This document shows positions 1 to 8,130 of a stretch of DNA of 64,000 nucleotides, in pieces. Each line of letters opens with the position of its first letter. The stretch's first letter is position 1. The notes beneath the pieces are model-generated. The model did no database searches, was not told the DNA's origin, and was given only the letters and a program-made list of their open reading frames with translations. The translations under genes and the position numbers were made by a program. Source of the DNA: an uncultured Prevotellaceae bacterium (GTDB taxonomy: Bacteria > Bacteroidota > Bacteroidia > Bacteroidales > Bacteroidaceae). The stretch lies in contig CACWWZ010000018.1 of assembly GCA_902764705.1 (NCBI GenBank), forward strand, positions 41,767-105,766, given 5' to 3'.

Positions 1-2109
1 GCCACTGCTATTCTGGCAGAATCCTGCGATGGCTCCAAACATATTACTGTTCGACGAGACAATGATGCGCTCGCCTTGTGTGAGATCCATACCAACGGTA
101 TTGTTCGTGATAGCTCCACTATACACTTCACCCACGATTCCACCGACGTAGGCAGAGCCGCTGACATTGGCATTGCTCGAACAGTAATCTATCATACCAA
201 CACTTACTCTGCCGACAATTCCACCGACATAAGTATTGCTGGATACTACCATTGCACCGGCGTTGTGACAATCGAAAATGGTTATATTGCTACCTGCACC
301 AACAACGCTACCGACAAATTGGCCCGTTCCAGTGAATGAGCAGCTCTTGTCGATGGTGATGCCTCTAATCTCGTATCTCTGAGCACCGGTGCCTAAAACA
401 TATCCAATAAGTCCGATAAGCCTGCCACCATTCATCTTCAGATTCTTAATCGTCACGCCGTTGCCGTCGAAGCCACCTTGGAATGTATTACTTTGACCGC
501 CGATAGGTTCGAAGCCCTCAACGCCCTCAAAATCGAATACGGCATTCGCTTCCGCGACTTTGAACCAGGCACCGACCACCCATGCCGGCTTGGCTTTGAC
601 AACCTGTGACAGGGCGACCATGTCCTGAACTGTATAAATGAGGTACGGATTCTCCTTGCTGTTAGGCTGCGTAGGATCAAGAAGCGCAAAAGCAGTCTTG
701 TATGTTGCCGAAACAGCCCTCGGGAATGCCGGAACATCAAACGTCCACGACTCCTGTAGTTGCTCCTCACTGCGTGATACCGTCTGGCTATTACCGTCAG
801 CGTCGAGATAGGTCACGGTGACGCTGGTCAATTCGTAGCCTACATCGGGACTGCCCACCACAGTGAAGGTCTTCTCATAGAGGTTGTAGCTCCACGTCAG
901 GCCCTTCTTGCTATGCCCGATGCTAACAGGGAAGTAGCCACCGGTAGCAGACTTGATGTAGTCGTTGTCGTTGAGCATAAGACCATATCCGTGGCCAGTG
1001 TATTCCCTATTACCGTACTTTACTGTAACGTTCATACCATTGTAGTAATTCTCAGAACCTTTGGTGTTCTGGCAGTATCCTGCTACGGCTCCCATCGCAC
1101 TGTTGCTTGACGAGATGGTAATATGCTCATCCTGTGCAAGACCCATACCAACGGTGTTGTTAATAAGAGAACGACTACCCGTATCTTTACCCAGATAGCC
1201 GACGAGTCCGCCGACATACCTTAAACCGCTGACGTTGGCATTGCTCGAGCAGTCTATAACGGAATTGTAGGAGTATCCTACCAATCCACCAACATTAGAA
1301 CCGCCTGCCGTGACCGGTGCTCCCAGATTATGGCAGTTCGAGGCACTGATGCTTACTCCAGCCAGCGAACCCACATTACCTCCCGTGCCGGTGAACGAGC
1401 AGTTCTTGTCGATGGTAATGTTCTCAAGGCTACGACCTGCGAGATTGAAATACCCGAACAGGCCTACACAACTGCTGCCCGATACGTGCAAGTTACGAAT
1501 GATTACGCCGTTGCCGTCGAAGCCACCTTGGAATGTATTACTTTGACCGCCGATAGGCTCGAAGCCCTCAACGCCCTCGAAGTCGAACACGGCATTCGCT
1601 TCAGCCACCTTAAACCAGGCATTCTTCGTCCACACTACGCCAGCATTGACGAGCTGGCTCAGCGTCACCATATCGCGTACATTATATATTAATATAGGAT
1701 TGCTCTGGCTGACAAGCTGAGTAGGATCGGCAGGAAGGAGAACCTGTCGGAATTCCGCCACAATCTCCACGTCGTCATCGGGCATCACCAGACGATAGAC
1801 GCTGTTGACTGTCACTGTGGTCAATGGAATCTCCTCGCCAATGTCGATATTTCCAACGCGACGCGGTGCCTGACCCGAACCCGTCTGGGTCTTGCGGTAG
1901 GCCTTCAGTTCGTTGACGATGTAGCCGTCATCGAGCTTGACGGTCAGCGTCACCTGCGTGCCCGGAGCAATGTTTCGGGCGGGATAGGCACTCACCGAGC
2001 CGTGCTCGTAAGTGCCTATCACCACCTGATGGTTATCGGCCCTTGCCTGGCTGATACCAACCAGCAATAGCGCCGCGAGGAGAATACTCCTCCATATTCT
2101 CTTATCCAT
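1..2109 (-). CDS. Secreted GLUG-motif surface protein (partial, cut by left window edge)
   Basis: Open without a stop for 703 codons from the ATG at 2109 to base 1, so the C-terminus lies outside the window. It begins with a signal peptide (MDKRIWRSILLAALLLVG, cleavage near residue 24). Residues ~25-115 form a domain clearly paralogous to the start of the next gene (shared 'IGT...GSVSA', 'APRR', 'MPDDDVE'). Two large units follow, offset by 350 residues, each with 'FDGNGV' and strands ending in VGG(L/I)VG, the GLUG signature of beta-solenoid adhesin-like proteins. The start lies 20 bases after the upstream gene's stop, so the two are probably co-transcribed. Surface role is inferred from the family; the ligand is unknown. 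Confidence 0.85.
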   Translation of the reverse strand, partial: MDKRIWRSILLAALLLVGISQARADNHQVVIGTYEHGSVSAYPARNIAPGTQVTLTVKLDDGYIVNELKAYRKTQTGSGQAPRRVGNIDIGEEIPLTTVTVNSVYRLVMPDDDVEIVAEFRQVLLPADPTQLVSQSNPILIYNVRDMVTLSQLVNAGVVWTKNAWFKVAEANAVFDFEGVEGFEPIGGQSNTFQGGFDGNGVIIRNLHVSGSSCVGLFGYFNLAGRSLENITIDKNCSFTGTGGNVGSLAGVSISASNCHNLGAPVTAGGSNVGGLVGYSYNSVIDCSSNANVSGLRYVGGLVGYLGKDTGSRSLINNTVGMGLAQDEHITISSSNSAMGAVAGYCQNTKGSENYYNGMNVTVKYGNREYTGHGYGLMLNDNDYIKSATGGYFPVSIGHSKKGLTWSYNLYEKTFTVVGSPDVGYELTSVTVTYLDADGNSQTVSRSEEQLQESWTFDVPAFPRAVSATYKTAFALLDPTQPNSKENPYLIYTVQDMVALSQVVKAKPAWVVGAWFKVAEANAVFDFEGVEGFEPIGGQSNTFQGGFDGNGVTIKNLKMNGGRLIGLIGYVLGTGAQRYEIRGITIDKSCSFTGTGQFVGSVVGAGSNITIFDCHNAGAMVVSSNTYVGGIVGRVSVGMIDYCSSNANVSGSAYVGGIVGEVYSGAITNNTVGMDLTQGERIIVSSNSNMFGAIAGFCQNSSG
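455..552. repeat. Long direct repeat, copy 1 (partner 1505-1602)
   Basis: A stretch of 98 bases matches 1505-1602 with only about four differences, offset exactly 1050 bases (350 codons). It lies inside the GLUG protein gene and marks the period of its two large internal units, suggesting recent duplication or gene conversion within the gene. Confidence 0.9.
1505..1602. repeat. Long direct repeat, copy 2 (partner 455-552)
   Basis: Second copy of the near-identical internal repeat of the GLUG protein gene, encoding residues ~170-202; the first copy encodes residues ~520-552. Confidence 0.9.
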
Positions 2110-2129
2110 AAAACCTCAGTTTTACTGGG

Positions 2130-4574
2130 TTACTTCACAATCACCTTCTTTCCGTTGCTAATGTAGATACCCTTCGTAGGCTGAGCCACACGCTGGCCAG
2201 CGAGGTTGTAGTATTCACCTCTTACATCTTCCATCTTACTTCTTACATCGTTCACGCCGGTCGTATTGCCCTCTTCGATGATATTGAATACCAAGCTGCT
2301 AGCCGACTGAGCGGATTGCCCACTGCCCTTCGGAATGGCGAGCCAACAACGATGTGCAGCAATCGTAGTAGGTGTAGCCTTGATGAAGGCACCGTCGCGA
2401 AGCACGAAGAAGGTGTTCATGTTAGTGGCTTGCTGTTGGAAGGTCTCCCCCACTGCAGTGCCATGGAAATAGCCATGCATCGCACCACGGATGGTTTCAC
2501 CATCGGTATAGGTAGCCTGCTCAGCGACAGCTTCCAGAGCTTGCGTCGTGCTGGCACGTTGTATCAAGGTCGGAACGTTCTTGTACAATTTGGTGCCGGT
2601 AGACGCCAACGTCATGGTACCCGTCTCTCCATTAGCATCGAGGGATACACCACTGACATAGTAAGCCGTCATTCCCTCAGGCAATGCCAGGTCGCTGGCA
2701 TCAGTAAAGTAAGTACCCCACTCCTGTTCGGCAGCAAAGGTCAGCGTCTCGCCCTTTACTATTTCCTGACTATTATACTTCACGAAGTGACCACCCTTCC
2801 AAAGGAAGTAGTCTGTCTCCTCTGTAACAGCATCGCCAAGCAAATCCTCTGGGTCTGTCAGCAGCGTACCTTTTGTAATCACATCACTGAAGATGTCCTG
2901 TTCGATTGTTGGCACACCCGTCACAGTAATTGTACCTGTAGCCAGTGCCGTACAGCCAGCAAACATATCGGTGGCGTCAAATTCTTGTGGATCTCCATTT
3001 TTATCTTCGTATTGAGCTGGTTTGACATTAAAGTTGCTTCCAATGGTCAGACTTGCCAGACTCTCACAACCTGAGAACATCTCGGTTGTATTATAGAAGT
3101 TCTGCATATTCAGATTCTCAAAGCCTGTAATGGTGGTCAGTTTTTGGAATCCATACAACAAACGCCGACCGTTGAGCGTGCCCTCTATGCTGGAGAGCGT
3201 TTCCTCGTCGAAGACCACCGTCTCCACATTATTGTGCAGAGCCTCGATGAGTTCCACAATTTCCGGATTCTGGGCCATTCCCATTTGTCCATTCATATAC
3301 ATCATATATCTCATCGGATTCGTCACTGCCTGACCCATTGGCATATCATCTGAGTCCGCACCAAAGATCGTCAGGGTCTTCTGATCTTGGCTCCAGCCAA
3401 TAGCCGCAGTAAATCTAACTTGGGAGATTTGAACCGGGAACTCAGGCATCGTAAACGTCCAGACGTCACCATTCTTGGTAAGCGTCACCTTTTCTATAAC
3501 CTTACTGCCACTGTTGTAATGGATTGCCTTTGGAATCATTTCTTCGAAACCTGACTGAATAGAGATTGTTATGGTTGCCCCTGGCTGTGCCATATAAACC
3601 TCATTGTCGTTTCCATCCTTGGTCACGAAACCATAATCTGGCTTTACAAGATAATAATTGTTGTATTTGACGAAACCGCCACCCTTCCAACTGATTTCTC
3701 CATTGTCATTTTGACCAACGGTCAGAGCATTCTCTGACGACAGGAAACCATAGTAGAATACGTCGCCGAAAATGTTTTTCTCGATAGTGGGATTACCCTT
3801 AACGGTCAATGTTCCGCTGGTCAAGGGATAAACACTAAAATTATCAGATGTAGTAATAAAAATATGATCTGTATCGGTGTTTGTCGTCACAGTGAATCCA
3901 CTACCTATGGTCAAACTGCTCAGGCTGGTACAGCCGTAGAACATATAGCTCATATCAGAAGCCTCTGAGGTATTCAGGTACTCCATACCTTCTATAGTAG
4001 TCAGTGCAGTAAAATCCTGGAACCATGCATAACAACTTGTGGGACGTGCATCGGCAAACGATTCATCAAACACGACCTTAGTCACATTCGTTTCCAAACT
4101 TTCCTGATTCTGGTCCCAACCCTTAATGAGAGCATTATAATAAGTAACGCCAGTAGGCGGAGCTCCATAGGCGAAAGTCAGTGTAGTAGTGTTTGCATTA
4201 TACACAGCATAGGCCATAATATTCAGTTTAAACGAGGCAATAACCTCCACGTCATCCTCAGGCATTGCGAATGTGTAAGTGTTCAAACTCTGCCAAGTCA
4301 AAGAGACTTCTTCCCCAAGGTTAATACCTGTACGGCGGGGGGTCTGGGCCGAACCTGTGTCGGTACGGCGGTAGGCATGAATTTCGTCAATCACATAGCC
4401 CTCAGCCGGGGCGACAGTCAACGTCACCGAAGTATTAGCTTGGATATTAGTACTTGGAGTGGCCGAAACCGATCCGTTATCGAACGTGCCAATTATCACG
4501 TTGTAAGCGTTAGCTTGTCCGAAACCAACAAGCAACAATGCTAATAAAGCAAGGGGTCTAAATAGATTTTTCAT
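2130..4574 (-). CDS. BspA-like secreted leucine-rich-repeat surface protein
   Basis: An 814-residue secreted protein with signal peptide (MKNLFRPLALLALLLVGFG, cleavage after ANA). The N-terminal ~115 residues match the downstream GLUG protein. Two blocks carry BspA/DUF285-type repeats such as 'MSYMFYGCTSLSSLTIGSGF' (~residues 195-225) and 'MFSGCESLASLTIGSNF' (~480-500). A beta-rich region and a C-terminal tail ending 'KGIYISNGKKVIVK' follow; the GH53 protein of this window ends in the same tail type. BspA-like proteins of oral and gut Bacteroidetes bind host proteins or other bacteria; the ligand here is unknown. First gene of a two-gene unit with the GLUG gene, with a -7 box at 4626-4633. 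Confidence 0.88.
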   Translation of the reverse strand: MKNLFRPLALLALLLVGFGQANAYNVIIGTFDNGSVSATPSTNIQANTSVTLTVAPAEGYVIDEIHAYRRTDTGSAQTPRRTGINLGEEVSLTWQSLNTYTFAMPEDDVEVIASFKLNIMAYAVYNANTTTLTFAYGAPPTGVTYYNALIKGWDQNQESLETNVTKVVFDESFADARPTSCYAWFQDFTALTTIEGMEYLNTSEASDMSYMFYGCTSLSSLTIGSGFTVTTNTDTDHIFITTSDNFSVYPLTSGTLTVKGNPTIEKNIFGDVFYYGFLSSENALTVGQNDNGEISWKGGGFVKYNNYYLVKPDYGFVTKDGNDNEVYMAQPGATITISIQSGFEEMIPKAIHYNSGSKVIEKVTLTKNGDVWTFTMPEFPVQISQVRFTAAIGWSQDQKTLTIFGADSDDMPMGQAVTNPMRYMMYMNGQMGMAQNPEIVELIEALHNNVETVVFDEETLSSIEGTLNGRRLLYGFQKLTTITGFENLNMQNFYNTTEMFSGCESLASLTIGSNFNVKPAQYEDKNGDPQEFDATDMFAGCTALATGTITVTGVPTIEQDIFSDVITKGTLLTDPEDLLGDAVTEETDYFLWKGGHFVKYNSQEIVKGETLTFAAEQEWGTYFTDASDLALPEGMTAYYVSGVSLDANGETGTMTLASTGTKLYKNVPTLIQRASTTQALEAVAEQATYTDGETIRGAMHGYFHGTAVGETFQQQATNMNTFFVLRDGAFIKATPTTIAAHRCWLAIPKGSGQSAQSASSLVFNIIEEGNTTGVNDVRSKMEDVRGEYYNLAGQRVAQPTKGIYISNGKKVIVK
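2218..2250. repeat. Short-period repeat (CTTACATCTT type) inside coding sequence
   Basis: Degenerate repeat of CTTACATCTT/CTTACTTCTT words within the BspA-like gene, encoding the linker 'VRSKMEDVRGEYY' just before the C-terminal tail. The same words recur between RND genes at 60844-60888. Confidence 0.7.
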
Positions 4575-4625
4575 ATTTATACTGTTTTAAGTTATTATTG
4601 TTTAGAATATTATCAAATGACATCG

Positions 4626-4633
4626 CAAAGATA
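4626..4633 (-). promoter_or_regulatory. -7 promoter box for the surface-protein operon
   Basis: Reads TATCTTTG on the minus strand, matching the Bacteroidetes TAnnTTTG element, 51 bases upstream of the ATG at 4574. No convincing -33 TTTG lies at the usual 19-20 base spacing. Confidence 0.65.
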
Positions 4634-4672
4634 GGGAAATAAAAAGCAAAATGACTGACAGATTACAAAAAA

Positions 4673-4700
4673 CGACTGTCAAATTATAAATTGGCAGTCG
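4673..4700. promoter_or_regulatory. 28-bp near-perfect palindrome: terminator or operator
   Basis: 24 of 28 positions are symmetric, with outer arms CGACTG and CAGTCG. On the minus strand it is followed by six T, so it could terminate the regulator gene that ends at 4741. It also sits upstream of the surface-protein promoter and resembles a split inverted repeat upstream of the regulator gene (6501-6543), so an operator role is possible. Confidence 0.6.
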
Positions 4701-4740
4701 ATTTCCCCAGAAACCTCTTCAGATTACGTTGTTGGGTATG

Positions 4741-6447
4741 TTATTTTTGGCTGGTTCGCCATTCGCTGGGCGTCATGCCGGCGCGGTCCTTGAAAGCACG
4801 GAAGAAGGTCTGCTCGCTGGCAAAGCCCGACTCGTAGTAAATGGTGGCAATCTTCTTGTCGGGGTCTTCCTGCAATAATCGCTTGGCATATTCAATGCGA
4901 TAGTCGTTGACAAACTGACTATAGGAGCGGCCCGTGCTATTGATGCACGAGGAGATGATGTTCTGGTGGACGCCTAGGGCGGCAGCCAGGTCGGACATTT
5001 TCAGATCGGAATCCAGATAGAGGCTCTTCTCTTCCATCAGCCGGCAGATGCTCTCCATGAGTTCATTGTTGGAACGCTCGTCGGGCGTTTCCGTCGTAGT
5101 ATCCTCAGTAGGAGAGGCAACGAGGGCAGCGGCCTTATTGCGTCGTTTGCGCCAATAGAGCCAGACGGTGGTACCCACAGCACCCAATAGCAAGACGGCC
5201 AACAGTATCCAGGTCCAGTAGCTGCCGCCTTTCGCTGCTTCAGTGGCGGCAGGCTGTCCGACGGGGAAGAGCCAGACATCCTTGGAGGGAGTGAAATAGG
5301 TGCCGCCGAGATTGATGCCGCCAGCAGTTATCAGGTGACCATCGGGTGTCAGGACAGGCTGACTGCCGTTGGCATTAGGCAGCGGGTCGGTATAGTAAAG
5401 CGTCACGGATGCGGGCCGCTTGGCGTATTCGAAACTGAGAATGTATTTTCTGCCCGTCGAGTCGGTGCCCATGATATAGCCAAGCTGCATCTGGCGGTCT
5501 GCCAAAACGGGAGTATCGTACTTGATAGGACCATAGGGGCCCTTCGTGGGAATAGGGTACTCGGTGGGAAGCAAGGAAAAAAGGGTGTCGCGAACTTCCA
5601 TAATGGCCACCTGACCGTTGGCGTTCTGAACGGGTAGCAGATAGGCGAAGATGCCTTTCTTCATGTCACCGATGAAGAAATGATCGGCGTGGGGAGCCAG
5701 CGTGCTAAGGTAAGGGCGCCAAGTCTCAAGCAACGGCACATCGAACGGCTCGCCTTTCAAACGGTCTACCGTCGTGCTCTGGATGGGCTTGCCGTAGTTG
5801 TCCCAGCAGCCGTTGACCACCATGAGGTCGCTGTCGGACGTGCAGAGCAGATAGGGCATACTGCGATGCACACTGACCTGACGGGCGGTTTTGAAATACA
5901 TGCCGCCGTCATAGGTCTCGATGGCATCGTCGTGATACCAGTTGCCTGCGGCTACGACCTGTCCGCCGGGCATCTCAATGCCGCTGACGTGCACCCTCTT
6001 TCTGTCGAGACAGCCGAAGCCGTTGAAGGTGTGACTCGCAGGGTCGTACATTTCCGCCTCAATGGTCTGCCCCACGCCGAGGTTCTTTTCGTAACCGCCT
6101 GCCAACAGCACCTTGCCGTTGCGCAGAGGCACACACAGACCGTCGTCGTGGTTGTAGGCCATCTGCATCACATGCCACTGCCCGTCCTTCAGATATTCAG
6201 CCGTTGGCGTGGGAACGAAACTGGTGGTATGACCGCCAGTCACCGTCAGTTCACCGCCAGCATAGAAGGTTGCATGGCTAAAACGGGCGATGTGCAGGTC
6301 GGGCAGGCGCTCGGGTACTATTTTTATAAAAGGACAGCCGTCGATGGCACTTGTCGGCTGTGCCGTTTCCTGAGCCGCCGCAACTGTTGCCAGCAGCAAC
6401 AGCTTAAACAGTGTCAACAATACCGTCTTATGCTTCATGTAGGGCAT
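4741..6447 (-). CDS. Membrane-anchored Kelch-type sensor / AraC-family regulator
   Basis: 568 residues. An N-terminal signal or anchor segment (KTVLLTLFKLLLLATVAAA) is followed by a periplasmic Kelch-like beta-propeller (repeated motifs such as 'LTVTGGH', 'VLLAGGYE', 'LITAGGINLGG'), one membrane helix at ~409-432 followed by the basic stop RKRR, a polar linker, and an AraC-type double helix-turn-helix at ~471-568 ending 'GFASEQTFFRAFKDRAGMTP'. It therefore looks like a one-component transmembrane regulator sensing an extracytoplasmic ligand. An alternative start at Met4 (6438) is equally plausible. The tandem surface-protein genes downstream on the same strand are obvious candidate targets, but this is inference from position only. 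Confidence 0.85.
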   Translation of the reverse strand: MPYMKHKTVLLTLFKLLLLATVAAAQETAQPTSAIDGCPFIKIVPERLPDLHIARFSHATFYAGGELTVTGGHTTSFVPTPTAEYLKDGQWHVMQMAYNHDDGLCVPLRNGKVLLAGGYEKNLGVGQTIEAEMYDPASHTFNGFGCLDRKRVHVSGIEMPGGQVVAAGNWYHDDAIETYDGGMYFKTARQVSVHRSMPYLLCTSDSDLMVVNGCWDNYGKPIQSTTVDRLKGEPFDVPLLETWRPYLSTLAPHADHFFIGDMKKGIFAYLLPVQNANGQVAIMEVRDTLFSLLPTEYPIPTKGPYGPIKYDTPVLADRQMQLGYIMGTDSTGRKYILSFEYAKRPASVTLYYTDPLPNANGSQPVLTPDGHLITAGGINLGGTYFTPSKDVWLFPVGQPAATEAAKGGSYWTWILLAVLLLGAVGTTVWLYWRKRRNKAAALVASPTEDTTTETPDERSNNELMESICRLMEEKSLYLDSDLKMSDLAAALGVHQNIISSCINSTGRSYSQFVNDYRIEYAKRLLQEDPDKKIATIYYESGFASEQTFFRAFKDRAGMTPSEWRTSQK

Positions 6448-6471
6448 CGTCTTGCGTTTTCAAATTTCGTG

Positions 6472-6479
6472 CAAAGATA
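6472..6479 (-). promoter_or_regulatory. -7 promoter box for the Kelch-AraC gene
   Basis: TATCTTTG on the minus strand, with TTG (6498-6500) 18 bases further upstream, close to the standard Bacteroidetes spacing. It lies 24 bases ahead of the ATG at 6447. Confidence 0.7.
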
Positions 6480-6500
6480 CGCAAAAAACGCAGTATACAA

Positions 6501-6543
6501 CTCTCAAATTATAAAAAACAACTTACATTTTATAATATGGCAG
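6501..6543. promoter_or_regulatory. Inverted repeat with 16-bp arms and 11-bp spacer upstream of the Kelch-AraC gene
   Basis: Arms at 6501-6516 and 6528-6543 match at 13 of 16 positions. Each arm resembles a half of the palindrome at 4673-4700, but here the halves are moved 21 bases (two helical turns) further apart. It lies between the stop of the 64-residue gene and the regulator promoter, so it could be an operator or a weak terminator. Confidence 0.5.
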
Positions 6544-6584
6544 TAGTTTTCCGTCCAGAATCCTGTTTTCTTGAAAACCTAAAG

Positions 6585-6779
6585 TTACTTCGACTCTTTG
6601 TGACCGCCATAGATCGTCTCTCCTCCCAAATCGCCATGTAAGGTTTCTTGGAACGACTCCCAATCCTGGAATCCCGCCAACAGCGATAACCTGTCGAGTG
6701 TCTTCCGATTAGGCTTCTTGAGTATTTCCTTCTCCACTGCCTCCAACAGTTTCCGCAGGGCTATACGTTTTTTCTCCAT
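6585..6779 (-). CDS. Small conserved-type protein of unknown function
   Basis: 64 residues, charged and largely helical (begins MEKKRIALRKLLEAVEKEIL; a later segment 'LSLLAGFQDWESFQETLHG'). No family recognised, no signal peptide. It is supported as a real gene by a proper -7 box (TATCTTTG at 6801-6808, minus strand) 21 bases upstream of the ATG and by lying divergent to the AICAR formyltransferase gene. The segment resembling 'LAGFQDWESF' is the kind of short motif found in small Bacteroidetes accessory proteins, but I cannot assign a role. Confidence 0.6.
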   Translation of the reverse strand: MEKKRIALRKLLEAVEKEILKKPNRKTLDRLSLLAGFQDWESFQETLHGDLGGETIYGGHKESK

Positions 6780-6800
6780 ACATTATTATCAAGTTTGGTG

Positions 6801-6808
6801 CAAAGATA
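6801..6808 (-). promoter_or_regulatory. -7 promoter box for the 64-residue gene
   Basis: TATCTTTG on the minus strand, 21 bases from the ATG at 6779. It is back to back with the plus-strand box at 6853-6860 across an AT-rich stretch (6810-6850) made of repeated AAGAATTA words. Confidence 0.6.
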
Positions 6809-6852
6809 CAAAAAATTAAGAATTAAGAAATAAGAATTAAGAATTATTTTTG

Positions 6853-6860
6853 TACCTTTG
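6853..6860 (+). promoter_or_regulatory. -7 promoter box for the AICAR formyltransferase gene
   Basis: TACCTTTG, 27 bases before the ATG at 6888. Its presence excludes an upstream TTG in the same frame (6858) as the start codon, because that codon lies inside the box. Confidence 0.7.
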
Positions 6861-6887
6861 CACACAAATTACAAAAAATACGCAAAA

Positions 6888-8075
6888 ATGAAAGAATTAG
6901 CACTCAAGTACGGATGTAATCCCAATCAGAAGCCTTCGCGTATCTTCATGACCGAGGGCGAGTTACCCATCGAAGTGATTAACGGTCGCCCAGGCTACAT
7001 CAACTTCCTTGACGCACTGAACGCCTGGCAGTTGGTGAAGGAGCTGAAGGAAGCCACGGGTCTGCCTGCTGCTGCCTCGTTCAAGCATGTAAGCCCTGCT
7101 GGTGCTGCCGTAGGCCTGCCCCTGAGCGATACGCTGAAGAAGATTTACTTCGTGGACGACATTGCCGGACTCGACGAGAGTCCCATTGCCTGCGCCTATG
7201 CCCGTGCCCGCGGAGCCGACCGCATGTCGAGCTATGGCGACTTCGTGGCCTTGAGCGACACCTGCGATGCCACCACCGCCTTGCTGCTGAAACGTGAGGT
7301 CAGCGATGGTGTCATTGCACCTGACTATACCGCTGAAGCCATTGAGATTTTGAAGGATAAGCGCAAGGGCACGTACAATGTCATCAAGATTGATCCTACT
7401 TACAAGCCTGAGTCCATCGAGCGTAAGCAGTGCTTTGGCGTGACCTTCGAGCAGGGGCGCAACGAAATCAAACTCGACGACCCTGCTCTGTTCGAGAATA
7501 TTCCTACCCAGAACAAGACTTTCACTCCTGAGGCTAAGCGCGACCTGATTATCGCCCTCATCACGCTGAAATATACGCAGTCGAATTCCGTCTGCTACGT
7601 CAAGGACGGTCAGGCCATCGGCATCGGTGCAGGACAGCAGAGCCGTATCCACTGTACCCGTCTGGCAGGTAACAAGGCCGACATCTGGTGGTTGCGCCAA
7701 CATCCGAAGGTAATGGCATTGCCCTTCAAGGAAGGTATCCGTCGTGCCGACCGCGACAACACCATCGACGTGTATATCTCTGAGGACGAGCACGATGACG
7801 TATTGCGCGACGGAGCCTGGCAGCAGTTCTTCACCCGTCAGCCCGAGGTGCTGACGCTGGCAGAGAAAAAAGAATGGATTGCCAAGAATACGAAGGTAGC
7901 TTTGGGCAGTGACGCCTTCTTCCCCTTCGGTGACAACATCGAGCGTGCCCACAAGAGCGGCGTAGAGTTTATCGCACAGGCTGGCGGCAGCGTTCGCGAC
8001 GATCATGTCATCATGACCTGCGACAAGTACGGCATCACGATGGCATTTACCGGCGTCCGCCTTTTCCATCATTAA
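6888..8075 (+). CDS. AICAR formyltransferase, single-domain PurH-type
   Basis: 395 residues. It matches the transformylase half of PurH, which formylates AICAR with 10-formyl-THF in the penultimate step of IMP synthesis. The catalytic Lys-His pair is visible in 'SFKHVSPAGAAVG', and the C-terminal half has 'SNSVCYVKDGQAIGIGAGQQSR' style motifs and 'GSDAFFPFGDNIERAHKSG'. The N-terminal IMP cyclohydrolase domain of the usual ~510-residue bifunctional enzyme is absent. The start at 6888 (MKELALKYGCNPNQ) follows a -7 box at 6853-6860. Cyclohydrolase must come from another gene. A stand-alone form of this kind is known in Bacteroidetes and Firmicutes. Confidence 0.9.
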   Translation: MKELALKYGCNPNQKPSRIFMTEGELPIEVINGRPGYINFLDALNAWQLVKELKEATGLPAAASFKHVSPAGAAVGLPLSDTLKKIYFVDDIAGLDESPIACAYARARGADRMSSYGDFVALSDTCDATTALLLKREVSDGVIAPDYTAEAIEILKDKRKGTYNVIKIDPTYKPESIERKQCFGVTFEQGRNEIKLDDPALFENIPTQNKTFTPEAKRDLIIALITLKYTQSNSVCYVKDGQAIGIGAGQQSRIHCTRLAGNKADIWWLRQHPKVMALPFKEGIRRADRDNTIDVYISEDEHDDVLRDGAWQQFFTRQPEVLTLAEKKEWIAKNTKVALGSDAFFPFGDNIERAHKSGVEFIAQAGGSVRDDHVIMTCDKYGITMAFTGVRLFHH

Positions 8076-8076
8076 A

Positions 8077-8118
8077 CTAGTAGCACTAGTCCTACTAGTA
8101 ATACTAGCAATACTAGTA
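8077..8118. repeat. CTAG-rich short repeat between genes
   Basis: Six CTAG words in about 42 bases (ACTAGTA.CACTAGT style) between the formyltransferase gene and the 65-residue gene. Related clusters occur at 12060-12093, 14571-14592, 15861-15888 and 29621-29658. Confidence 0.8.
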
Positions 8119-8130
8119 AAAAGAAAGACT

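Noticed and set aside
2316-3074. A 252-codon open frame opposite the BspA-like gene
   Set aside because: Shadow of a long, motif-containing gene; no promoter or ribosome site.
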